64,000 nucleotides of DNA, from NCBI GenBank assembly GCA_035515235.1, contig DATJBS010000031.1, forward strand, positions 1 through 64,000. Reading direction: 5' to 3'. How positions within the stretch are numbered: position 1 is the first letter of the stretch; each line of letters begins with the position of its first letter. The stretch comes from JAMLHH01 sp035515235 (GTDB taxonomy: Bacteria > Bacteroidota > Bacteroidia > Chitinophagales > JADIYW01). Below, piece after piece: positions 41,032 through 49,118 of the stretch. Below the pieces are notes generated by a model. That model was not told where the DNA came from and did no database searches. It saw only the letters and a program-made list of their open reading frames with translations. A program made the translations under genes and the position numbers.

Positions 41032-42525
41032 ATGAGTTACGAAAAATATGTAGAACATTGTCAGAAGATTGCTGATGTACAATATTCAAATGCGCTTTTA
41101 CAATGGGATCAAGAAGTCAATATGCCTGAGAAAGGTGCTGATGGAAGAAGCCGTCAAATAGCTACTTTGAGTGTAATTGCCCATGAGTGGAGTACTGATG
41201 ATGAATATGGTCAGTTATTAGAAAGTTTGTCGAAAGATGAATCGCTTTCTTGGGAGCAAAAAAGAAATGTTGAAGTATCTCTAGAAGAATTCAAAAAGCA
41301 TCAAAAGTATAACTCTGCATTTGTAAAGAAAATGAGTTCTACTATTTCAAAAGCTTTTAACGCATGGCAAGCTGCACGGAAAGCTAATGATTTCCAAGTA
41401 TTTGTACCTGCTTTGGAAGAAATTATTGCTCTGAAAAGAGAAGAAGCTGCACTCTTAGGCTTTCAAGGTCATCCATACAATGCTTTATTGAATGAATACG
41501 AACCTGGAGCGACAGTAGCGATGATAGATGAGTTGTTTGTAGGAGTGAAGTCGTCTTTATTGAGTTTACTTGATAAAATTAATTCTAGCACTAAGCCTGT
41601 CAATTCTTTTGCAGGTAAAAAAATCAATGCCGATGGCCAATGGAAAGTGAGTATTGAGTTTTTGAAAAAAATGGGCTATGATTTTAAAGCAGGTCGTCAG
41701 GATTATGGTCAACATCCATTTTGTACTAATTTTAATTCTAACGATGTACGTGTAACGACTCGTGCGAATGAAGATGATATTTTCGATATGCTTTCTAGCT
41801 CGATTCACGAAGGTGGACACGCTTTATACGAACAAGGTTTATTATATGAAAACTATGGTTTGCCTGCAGGAGCGTATATTTCATTGGGCATTCACGAATC
41901 TCAATCTCGACTTTGGGAAAATAATGTAGGTAGAAGTAAGGCATTTTGGAAAGATAATTTCTCTATACTTGAAAAGTCATTTCCAGAAGAATGTATAGGA
42001 TTGTCATCTGAAGAGGTGTTCTTATCTAATAATATTGTAGAGCCTACTTTTATAAGAGTTCAAGCGGACGAACTGACCTATCATTTTCATGTGATGATCA
42101 GATATGAATTGGAAAAAAGATTGATGGAAGGCTCCTTGGAAGTCAAAGATTTGAAAGATGAATGGAACAATATGTATCGTCAGTATTTAGGTATAGAAGT
42201 CACTTCAGATAATCAGGGTGTGCTTCAGGATGTACATTGGTCGCATGGCTTGATGGGATATTTTCCTACTTATTCTTTAGGAAGTTTTTATGCCGCTCAG
42301 TTCTACGATCAAGCGACCAAGGATATTCCAAATTTAGAAGACAAAATAGCTTCAGGTGATTTGTTGATATTGAAAGAATGGCTGAACAAAAATATCCATC
42401 AATACGGTAAGTTATATGGTGCTGAAGAAATCTGTAAGAAAGTAACTGGCGAAGGTTTGAATTTCGATTACTTCTATGAATATTTATCTGGTAAATTGGC
42501 TAAGGTCTATGGATGGGAGGATTAA
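41032..42525 (+). CDS. M32 family carboxypeptidase (Taq-type)
   Basis: A 497-residue zinc carboxypeptidase. The HEGGH motif (259-263) gives two His ligands and the catalytic Glu, and IHESQSRLWENNVGR (about 284-298) carries the third ligand region. HxRxTTR-like VRVTTRANED precedes it. It trims C-terminal residues from peptides in the cytoplasm. ATG 41032 is chosen because an ATG at 41011 lies inside the DUF423 gene. The last 25 codons (from 42451) have a diverged second copy at 43301-43368, beyond the toxin-antitoxin genes. Confidence 0.95.
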   Translation: MSYEKYVEHCQKIADVQYSNALLQWDQEVNMPEKGADGRSRQIATLSVIAHEWSTDDEYGQLLESLSKDESLSWEQKRNVEVSLEEFKKHQKYNSAFVKKMSSTISKAFNAWQAARKANDFQVFVPALEEIIALKREEAALLGFQGHPYNALLNEYEPGATVAMIDELFVGVKSSLLSLLDKINSSTKPVNSFAGKKINADGQWKVSIEFLKKMGYDFKAGRQDYGQHPFCTNFNSNDVRVTTRANEDDIFDMLSSSIHEGGHALYEQGLLYENYGLPAGAYISLGIHESQSRLWENNVGRSKAFWKDNFSILEKSFPEECIGLSSEEVFLSNNIVEPTFIRVQADELTYHFHVMIRYELEKRLMEGSLEVKDLKDEWNNMYRQYLGIEVTSDNQGVLQDVHWSHGLMGYFPTYSLGSFYAAQFYDQATKDIPNLEDKIASGDLLILKEWLNKNIHQYGKLYGAEEICKKVTGEGLNFDYFYEYLSGKLAKVYGWED

Positions 42526-42560
42526 CTAAACGAGTAAAATAAATAGTATATAATGCTATT

Positions 42561-42995
42561 TTAAAGTCTTAGATTGTTTTCTATCATTTTGAGAAAATTG
42601 TCAGGAGTCATTACAGCAATTTTAGAATTTTTGTAATCTTTTATGTTTCGTGTAATGATTGCATCTATTCCTTCAATTGTCAATGCTGAAGAATATTGAA
42701 TGGAATCTTCAAAATCTTTAAAATCATTTTGTAGAGCTAATAATATTTCCTTTTTTGTTGTTCCTATGATTTCAGTCAATTCTGTTAAAGTTTCAACTAC
42801 TTCTAGAGTTTTGTGATGTCCTAAAAATCTTCTAACTATATAGTAAATATTGTTGATGCTTAAAGCTGAAATATACAAGACAACGTGACCTTTTTCTTTC
42901 AATTCGAAAAGTTCACTTGCAGAATTTACATGATGCTCTCTATCAGTAAAAAAATCAATGACTACATCTGAATCTATAAACAGTTTATATGCCAT
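42561..42995 (-). CDS. PIN-domain ribonuclease toxin, VapC-like
   Basis: A 144-residue PIN domain protein. Acidic residues expected in the active site are in FIDSDVVIDFF (Asp8, near the start), in DFEDSIQYSSAL (near 95-97) and in GIDAIITRN (near 110). It should cleave RNA with Mg2+. Its start overlaps the antitoxin gene by 11 bases, the usual order of antitoxin first. The unit lies on the strand opposite to the M32 gene, 35 bp past its stop. Confidence 0.88.
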   Translation of the reverse strand: MAYKLFIDSDVVIDFFTDREHHVNSASELFELKEKGHVVLYISALSINNIYYIVRRFLGHHKTLEVVETLTELTEIIGTTKKEILLALQNDFKDFEDSIQYSSALTIEGIDAIITRNIKDYKNSKIAVMTPDNFLKMIENNLRL

Positions 42996-43239
42996 ATTTC
43001 TTTGATAGCTCTTCAGTTAAAATTTCTTTGTAGTCGATATTTTCTTCGCTTTTTATAATTCCTCTAAGTCTTCTTACTTTGGGAGAAAGTTGATTTTTAT
43101 TAAGGTTTCGTTTTTCAACTGTGACTAATTTGAAATAGTTTTCAACCATTTCTGAAAGGCTTTGCCCTTTTTCTTTAGCATATTCTTTAGCGGTTTCGAT
43201 CACCTCTTTTTCTATAGTTAATGTCAATTTAGTATTCAT
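42985..43239 (-). CDS. DUF6364-like antitoxin
   Basis: An 84-residue protein that begins KLTLTIEKEVIETAKEYAKE, a ribbon-helix-helix DNA-binding pattern common in antitoxins (DUF6364), followed by a basic linker and an acidic C-terminus (KSEENIDYKEILTEELSKKY) that should wrap the toxin. Upstream, ACGTG and CACGT half-sites separated by about 19 bases (43262-43290) form a possible autorepression operator. Confidence 0.85.
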   Translation of the reverse strand: MNTKLTLTIEKEVIETAKEYAKEKGQSLSEMVENYFKLVTVEKRNLNKNQLSPKVRRLRGIIKSEENIDYKEILTEELSKKYGI

Positions 43240-43300
43240 AATGTTTTTTTGTATCTAATATACGTGCAAAATATCTAAAATATTACACGTGTTGATTCTT

Positions 43301-43368
43301 GAAAATTAATTTCGATTACTTCTACAAATATCTTTCAGAAAAATTATCCAAGGTTTATCAATGGTAAT
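43301..43368 (+). pseudogene. Second, diverged copy of the M32 gene 3' end
   Basis: Reading rightward from 43300 gives KINFDYFYKYLSEKLSKVYQ and W, then TAA. It matches the end of the M32 protein (NFDYFYEYLSGKLAKVYGW) at about 15 of 19 positions. DNA words ATTTCGATTACTTCTA are identical. No start or upstream M32 coding precedes it: the toxin-antitoxin pair lies between the two copies. Confidence 0.85.
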
Positions 43369-43373
43369 ATGGA

Positions 43374-43925
43374 TTAATTATGGGTAGGATCTTCAGGATA
43401 ATTCGCTAAAATCTTGAATTTTCCACCCATTTTTTCTAAAACATCTTTCCACATATATTGAGCTCCTTTGAAAACATTGAGATATTTTGGGGCTACAACC
43501 CAAGTATTCTCTTTCATTTCATCTTCTAATTGTCCGATACCCCAACCACTATATCCCAAAAAGAATTTGATATTATGAGGTAGGATTTTTTCGTCAATTA
43601 TTCCTTGTTTTAATGCATCGTAATCTCCGTTCCAGTATAAATGATCTATGATATGAATGCTTTTTGGTATTAAATCTGGATAAGAATGAATAAAATTGAC
43701 ACTGTCTAATCCAATTGGGCCACCTATATATACTTTAGCATCAAACTTAGGGAAGTCCGTTAAAACTTCTCTTAATTTAAAAATCGAAGGTTTGTTTAAA
43801 ACTAAGCCTAATGTTCCTGTTTCATCATTCTCGGTTATAAGAATGACTGCCTTTTTAAAATTTGGATCATCCATAAATGGATCCGCAACTAACAAATTGC
43901 CCGCAACGATTTTTTGATTTTCCAT
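43374..43925 (-). CDS. YqgE/AlgH family protein
   Basis: A 183-residue protein of the UPF0301 family: KIVAGNLLVADPFMDDPNFK at the start, TGTLGLVLNKPS (about 37-48), VYIGGPIGLDSVNFIHSYPD, and FLGYSGWGIGQLEDEMKEN. Structure is known for relatives but function is not settled. It starts 3 bp after the stop of the T9SS plug-like gene, so the two are co-transcribed. Confidence 0.95.
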   Translation of the reverse strand: MENQKIVAGNLLVADPFMDDPNFKKAVILITENDETGTLGLVLNKPSIFKLREVLTDFPKFDAKVYIGGPIGLDSVNFIHSYPDLIPKSIHIIDHLYWNGDYDALKQGIIDEKILPHNIKFFLGYSGWGIGQLEDEMKENTWVVAPKYLNVFKGAQYMWKDVLEKMGGKFKILANYPEDPTHN

Positions 43926-43928
43926 AAT

Positions 43929-45179
43929 TTAATTGTCTCTACTATTAAAACTTAAATGTCCTATAATCCTGTCGTACCTTTCGCCAAAAGCTCTATAATA
44001 TATGAATATATCGTACTGATTTTCAGCATCATAATTACTCCCTTCTGTCAATAACACGGTTTTTTGTGTATTGTTTTCATTCATAAAGTAATACTGATAA
44101 TCATAAAACCCCTGTTTCATGAATATGCTATTTTCATACATAGAAGTGTTAGGATTCCATTTCATTTGATTTTGAGGAGTAGCATCATAATTATTGAACA
44201 TTCCTCCCACGTATAATTTCCCGTCGGTATATGGCGCAGACAGAGGGAGATTGAAATGTACATTAGTATAATCTGCTTCTACATTACGATTTCTGTATTC
44301 TAATACATCGATATAATATTGACCATTATAATCTGTCTCGATAAAGTATTTCTCTCTGCTTTTGAGTGGATCTAATAAAAGATAGGTATCGTCATTCTGC
44401 AAAGCTCTGACACCCATTCCTAAAAATCTCAAAGATCGAATATCAAATCTTCTAAATTCATTTCCTGCTTCAAAAACAATTCTTCCGTTATAGTCAAAAT
44501 CTAATTGATTGTTTCTTACAAATCTTGGTTGTACGTTTTCGTATGCATTGTCCCATCTTTGGTTTTGTAGTACAGATGCATGAATTTCCATCAAGGGATT
44601 ATTGATCGTAAAGCTTGTATTGATGATGTTGAAAGTAATTTCTTGGTAGGCTTGATAATTACTTTTAGTTCTTGGAAGCACTACATTTTTTTGAATAGCG
44701 ACTATATTCTCCTTGACCATAAATCTTCTGATAATAGCAGGCTCTTTAGGATCGTCTTCATAAACTACTAAAGCATAATTTCCAGATTGAGTGATTCTCA
44801 TATCTAGATTTGGAATATTTAAGTGATAATTGACATACGGATGAATCGTGTTATAGCTGTAATTATAATCATCTATAGTTACTCTCGTGAAGCCATCTAT
44901 ATACTCATTGCTTTCTTGTTCGCTAGGCTCCCAGTTTTGATCACAATGCACGATAGTGTAGTAGTAAGTTTTACTGTCTTCTACTAATTCATCAAAACGA
45001 AAAACGAGTTGTTCATCTGAGTTTAAATTCAATACAGGCATTGCAATCTCATTGGTAGAGGGATATAATCTGACCGTCTTGATTTGATCATTGAAAATCT
45101 GATTGTACATCTTTTGACCAAATACAGAAGTTTGTACAAAAAAGAGCAGTATAAAAAGTATTAAAAACCTGAATTGCAT
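43929..45179 (-). CDS. Type IX secretion system plug-like protein (DUF5103)
   Basis: A 416-residue exported protein with signal peptide MQFRFLILFILLFFVQTSVFG. The body follows the DUF5103 pattern: TVRLYPSTNEIAMPVLNLNS near 36-55, the TYYYTIVHCDQNWEPSE block (about 70-86) and the C-terminal FNNYDATPQNQMKWNPNTSMYE. Proteins of this family plug or bind the SprA translocon of the type IX secretion system, unique to Bacteroidota. It is the clearest lineage marker in the window. Confidence 0.9.
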   Translation of the reverse strand: MQFRFLILFILLFFVQTSVFGQKMYNQIFNDQIKTVRLYPSTNEIAMPVLNLNSDEQLVFRFDELVEDSKTYYYTIVHCDQNWEPSEQESNEYIDGFTRVTIDDYNYSYNTIHPYVNYHLNIPNLDMRITQSGNYALVVYEDDPKEPAIIRRFMVKENIVAIQKNVVLPRTKSNYQAYQEITFNIINTSFTINNPLMEIHASVLQNQRWDNAYENVQPRFVRNNQLDFDYNGRIVFEAGNEFRRFDIRSLRFLGMGVRALQNDDTYLLLDPLKSREKYFIETDYNGQYYIDVLEYRNRNVEADYTNVHFNLPLSAPYTDGKLYVGGMFNNYDATPQNQMKWNPNTSMYENSIFMKQGFYDYQYYFMNENNTQKTVLLTEGSNYDAENQYDIFIYYRAFGERYDRIIGHLSFNSRDN

Positions 45180-45223
45180 ATATTTAAACTATCGATTTCC
45201 TTGCCAAAAAACAAATTGCTACT

Positions 45224-46174
45224 ATGAAATTTTTCCTGAATGTCAATATACCAAAATATAATTTTCAATTCAATCATTCTCAAAAGGTATTTATGGCAGG
45301 CTCTTGTTTTAGCGAACATATCAGTGAGAAAATGTTACAAAATGGTTTTCATGTGACTTCTAATCCTTGGGGAATTTTATTCAATCCTTTGTCATTAGCC
45401 TTGATGACTCAGAAAATGCTCCAGCCTACTTATATAAATGATGCGGTCATTCCCTTGCAAAGAGATGGACTGTGGTATTCTTTGAATCATCACAGTCAAG
45501 TTAATGGAAATACTGAAGAAGAATTATTCGAACAAGTAAATCAATTGACTTTAAAAGCTTCTTTAGATTTCAACTCTTCTGATATTTATATTGTGACATT
45601 TGGCACTTCCTTCATCTATGAGTTTAAGGAAAGACAGCATGCTATTGTAGCCAATTGTCAAAAGTTACCTAATACTTCTTTTGCCAAAAGACTATTAGGA
45701 ATTAGTGAAATAGTAGATGCTTGGTCTAATTTGATTCTTCATATACCTGATAAGAAGATAATTTTTACGGTTAGCCCGGTGCGACATAGTAAAGATGGAT
45801 TAGTAGAAAATAATATTAGCAAGTCCATCTTAATTTTAGCTATTCAACAATTGATACAAAAGTTTCCTGAGCAATGTTTTTATTTTCCTTCTTATGAAAT
45901 TGTTTTAGATGAATTAAGAGATTATAGATTCTATAAAGATGATTTAGTCCATCCAAATGAAATGGCAGTTAATTATGTGTGGGAGAGATGGTGTGAAACT
46001 TGGTATGATTCTACCACATTAGAAAAATCTAAAGCCTTTCACCAATTGTATCTTTTTGCACACCATCGACCCTTAAATGGAAATATAGTTGACCATTATT
46101 CAAAATTGAGAGAAAAGAGATTTTCGCTTAAAAAAAGATATAAAGACCTTAATTACTCTAGATTAAACTTATAA
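45224..46174 (+). CDS. GSCFA domain protein
   Basis: A 316-residue cytoplasmic protein with the naming motif: KVFMAGSCFSEHISEKM near 22-38, then NPWGILFNPLSL. TFGTSFIYE and FTVSPVRHSKDGLVENN follow the GDSL/SGNH-hydrolase-like core, with DLVHPNEMAVNYVWE near 251 supplying the Asp/His. The family is probably an esterase or acyl hydrolase, but no substrate is known. It is divergent from the plug-like gene. Confidence 0.9.
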   Translation: MKFFLNVNIPKYNFQFNHSQKVFMAGSCFSEHISEKMLQNGFHVTSNPWGILFNPLSLALMTQKMLQPTYINDAVIPLQRDGLWYSLNHHSQVNGNTEEELFEQVNQLTLKASLDFNSSDIYIVTFGTSFIYEFKERQHAIVANCQKLPNTSFAKRLLGISEIVDAWSNLILHIPDKKIIFTVSPVRHSKDGLVENNISKSILILAIQQLIQKFPEQCFYFPSYEIVLDELRDYRFYKDDLVHPNEMAVNYVWERWCETWYDSTTLEKSKAFHQLYLFAHHRPLNGNIVDHYSKLREKRFSLKKRYKDLNYSRLNL

Positions 46175-46268
46175 TAACATCTTTTATTATGAAATGTGCA
46201 AATTGTCCACGTGAATATTTTTTGTTTATAACTTTTCTTTGTATATTGAAAGATATAAAATTAAGTAT

Positions 46269-46445
46269 ATGCCAATTATTGACAAACTAGACAATTTCAA
46301 TTTGTTAAGAAAGAAAAGAAATCATTCAGATAGAGTGCATTCTGCACCATCAACACCAAGTTACAAGAAAAGAGGATGCATGCCTTCTTCTGAAAAGTTA
46401 AAAGAAGATTTTGCTGCCTCCGTCACTCATCTTAAGATTAAATAA
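46269..46445 (+). CDS. Small orphan basic protein (58 aa)
   Basis: A 58-residue protein from ATG 46269 (MPIIDKLDNFNLLRKKRNHS). It is strongly basic in the first half and ends with LKEDFAASVTHLKIK. TTTG at 46221 and TATATTG at 46242 resemble -33 and -7 boxes with a 17-base gap, and a good terminator follows at 46469, so the gene is likely expressed. No known domain. It may be an RNA- or ribosome-associated peptide; that is speculation. Confidence 0.6.
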   Translation: MPIIDKLDNFNLLRKKRNHSDRVHSAPSTPSYKKRGCMPSSEKLKEDFAASVTHLKIK

Positions 46446-46468
46446 TCTTTTTCAGTTCTTAGAATGAG

Positions 46469-46494
46469 TGGCTCCTATAGGGAGCCATTTTTAT
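46469..46494 (+). terminator. Terminator after small orphan gene
   Basis: TGGCTCC (46469-46475) pairs perfectly with GGAGCCA (46481-46487), loop TATAG, followed by TTTTTA. Confidence 0.88.
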
Positions 46495-46511
46495 TTGAGG
46501 TAGGAGATAGT

Positions 46512-47750
46512 TTAAATTTTATCTTCTTCTTCTTCCTTTTTATCTTCTGTAGAATTATCCTCTGCAATTTTTACTTTTTCAGGTACGACATCCACAGTTT
46601 TATTAGACATTAGACCTGTCATCATAATTAATGCTGATAAGATGATGATTTGGATGATAAGTGACTTGTTGATAATGTCCAGTGAATATTGTTCTGGTAT
46701 ACTAAGAAATAATAGGATAGTAATTAATCCTCTTGGAAAGATAAATGCAATCGGCATCCAGCTGATTCTTAAAATCAACAAGAATATGGAGCGCAGTACA
46801 AATAAAACCAAACAGATTCCTATTGCCCAAAGTACAGTTCTGTAATTCAACAATTCTCTTGTTTCTATCAAATAACCAAAAAGTAGAAAGAATACAGCTC
46901 TAATTAGAAAGGCAATTTCAGTCGTTAATTCTTTAAACTTCTGAACTTCTTTGGTGAGAATTTCTGGTCGCAGCTTTTTGATGTATTTATTATCTTTCAT
47001 TTCGTCCAGGTTTCCTAAGAAGATTCCAAAGAGTAAAATGAATAATAAAGAGGGGAGATGATAATCCTTCGCTACTGTGTATATCAATACCGTCATTAAA
47101 ATGATAGGAGCGTACTTGACATGGTGTTTTATCTTACTTAACAAATAAGCCAATCCTAAAGTCGTAATAAAAGTAACCAACAACATGATGATAATTTGGA
47201 TGCCAAACCTTTGGTAAGTTTGAGCATTAATCACTTCATTAAGCGCTACGAAATTGAAAAAGACTACGCCAAATATGTCAGATAGGCTACTTTCGTAAGT
47301 AATGAACTCTTTGTTGTAAGACGTTAAATGATGTACACTAGGAATAGCAATTGAACTACTTATTATAGATAATGGAATAGCATTTACTAGCGCTATTTTG
47401 TAAGGGATATCTTGATAATGATTGAGATAATAAGCAAAACCAAAACTGAAAATAAAAAGAGGAATCAAGGACATGGCTGTTGTCTGTCCTATAAGTTTCA
47501 TTTTTGAACGATTCACATCCAATTCTAATGAGCCTTCTAATACTATTAAAATCAAACCTACGGTACCTAATATCGGCAGTGTGTTATCAAGATTAGGAAT
47601 ATCTACTTCTAAGAAATTTGCAAATAATTTAGCTACATATCCTAATGTAAGTAATAATATGACTGAGGGTATCTTAGTTTTAGCTGCACTGATATCAAAT
47701 ATATATGCAAATAAAAGTAAAACACAAATTATGATGATAGTTGTAGTCAT
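46512..47750 (-). CDS. Cation/proton antiporter (CPA family)
   Basis: A 412-residue membrane protein with about 11 helices. The first helices (IPSVILLLTLGYVAK) and the conserved GLILIVLEGSLELD with its acidic end (about 65-78) match CPA-type Na+/H+ or Kef antiporters; SSSIAIPSVHHL and SLSDIFGVVFFNF follow in the unwound-helix area, with Asp in the latter as the ion-binding candidate. The tail is highly charged (KKEEEEDKI). Ion specificity is not clear. Confidence 0.9.
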   Translation of the reverse strand: MTTTIIIICVLLLFAYIFDISAAKTKIPSVILLLTLGYVAKLFANFLEVDIPNLDNTLPILGTVGLILIVLEGSLELDVNRSKMKLIGQTTAMSLIPLFIFSFGFAYYLNHYQDIPYKIALVNAIPLSIISSSIAIPSVHHLTSYNKEFITYESSLSDIFGVVFFNFVALNEVINAQTYQRFGIQIIIMLLVTFITTLGLAYLLSKIKHHVKYAPIILMTVLIYTVAKDYHLPSLLFILLFGIFLGNLDEMKDNKYIKKLRPEILTKEVQKFKELTTEIAFLIRAVFFLLFGYLIETRELLNYRTVLWAIGICLVLFVLRSIFLLILRISWMPIAFIFPRGLITILLFLSIPEQYSLDIINKSLIIQIIILSALIMMTGLMSNKTVDVVPEKVKIAEDNSTEDKKEEEEDKI

Positions 47751-47871
47751 TGTTTAAGTGGTGTTTTTATTAAGAGATAAGGCTTAAAATGATAGAACAA
47801 CTTATTTTTTAATTTATGCAAAGATAAAAATCTTATTTCTGTATTTTTTTAAATCTTTAAACACTACTGCA

Positions 47872-47905
47872 CTAAAATAAAAAAGGCCACCATATCGGTG
47901 ACCTT
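47872..47905 (-). terminator. Terminator of gyrA-TPR unit
   Basis: On the minus strand AAGGTCACC pairs with GGTGGCCTT (one G-U pair) around a GATAT loop, followed by TTTTTTATTTT. It ends the transcript of the TPR gene. Confidence 0.85.
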
Positions 47906-47923
47906 AATAGTTTGTGTTATAAT

Positions 47924-49075
47924 TTATTTTCCTAATTTTTTCATTTCGTCAAACATTTCAAGTCTTGCGTAGACTTCTTTCAACGCTTTGATGACGTTTT
48001 CATCTTTAGGAGCTAATTGATATGCTTTTTCTAAAAGTGGGAGAGTTTTGTCTTTCAATAGAGCTTCTCTTTTAGTTTTTAATAATTCGTATTTTTTATT
48101 GTCATTTTCTTCATTCATTTTCTCTACAATTTCCATTGCTTTGTTGAAATAAAGAATTGCCTTATTATAATACGCTTCAAAATAGTCCGGTTTTACTTCG
48201 ATAGCTTTGTCATACATCTGAAAAGCTTCTTCTTCTTTACCTTTTTTGTCATATACGTTAGCTAATGCTTGATATAGTGAAGGGTTTTTAGCATCTAATT
48301 GAATAGCTTCTTTCAACTTTTCTTCCAAGATGTCGATTTCGTCATTCTCAAGATATAAATTGATTTCTTTGAATAAAATTTCGATATTGTTAGGATACAA
48401 TTTTCTTCCTTGAGCAATTGCTTTTTCGTATTTGTCTTTTTCTCCTGCTTGTTTGTAAGAGTCTATTAATACTGTATAAATGACTTCTCTATTATCATTT
48501 AAAGAAAGTAATTTTTCTCCTGCGCGAATTGCGTCATCATATTTTGTAAAGTTAAATGCTGATAACATTACAACGAAATATGCTTGAGTGTCAATTTTTT
48601 CAGTCATTTGATTATTAGTCATGAACTCACTGACTTCAAGCGTATTTATAAAATTATCATAAGCAACTTCCCAATTACTATTGGAAAAAGCAGCTATACC
48701 TTCATTATAGTAATAAGTACCTACTGCATCCAAGCCATCTTTAGCATCTTTCTTTTTCTTAGGATTAGCTTCAACTTCATAAGCTTTAAGGTAAGCTTCT
48801 TTAGCAATGTCTAAAGTATTAGGTGTTGAGCCGAAAAGAGCAGAGTTGATTTCTCTTTGTTCAAATATGGCTTTGTAGATATTACCTTTTACTAACCAGG
48901 CTTTTGGCCAAGTTTGCATAGCATCATCTTTCAATGCATCCTCAATGTTTTCTTTTGCTTTGGCTACGTCGCCTGAGCTAAGATTGAATTCTGCTGTATT
49001 AACTTTACCTTTTTGAGCAAATGTCAATGATATGCTCATGATTGAAAATGCGACGATTGATAAAATTTTTCTCAT
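47924..49075 (-). CDS. Exported tetratricopeptide repeat protein
   Basis: A 383-residue protein with signal peptide MRKILSIVAFSIMSISLTFA and cleavage before QKG. It consists largely of TPR units; the clearest are near 260-330 with NPSLYQALANVYDKKGKEEE and AFQMYDKAIEVKPDYFEAYY. TPR domains mediate protein contacts, here in the periplasm or outer envelope. The ATG at 49075 is used, since the upstream TTG adds only polar residues. It follows gyrA by 43 bp on the same strand and likely shares its transcript. Confidence 0.88.
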   Translation of the reverse strand: MRKILSIVAFSIMSISLTFAQKGKVNTAEFNLSSGDVAKAKENIEDALKDDAMQTWPKAWLVKGNIYKAIFEQREINSALFGSTPNTLDIAKEAYLKAYEVEANPKKKKDAKDGLDAVGTYYYNEGIAAFSNSNWEVAYDNFINTLEVSEFMTNNQMTEKIDTQAYFVVMLSAFNFTKYDDAIRAGEKLLSLNDNREVIYTVLIDSYKQAGEKDKYEKAIAQGRKLYPNNIEILFKEINLYLENDEIDILEEKLKEAIQLDAKNPSLYQALANVYDKKGKEEEAFQMYDKAIEVKPDYFEAYYNKAILYFNKAMEIVEKMNEENDNKKYELLKTKREALLKDKTLPLLEKAYQLAPKDENVIKALKEVYARLEMFDEMKKLGK

Positions 49076-49118
49076 CTTAATTGTTTTGTTAGGTTTAGAT
49101 TTCAAAAACTATTCCAAA

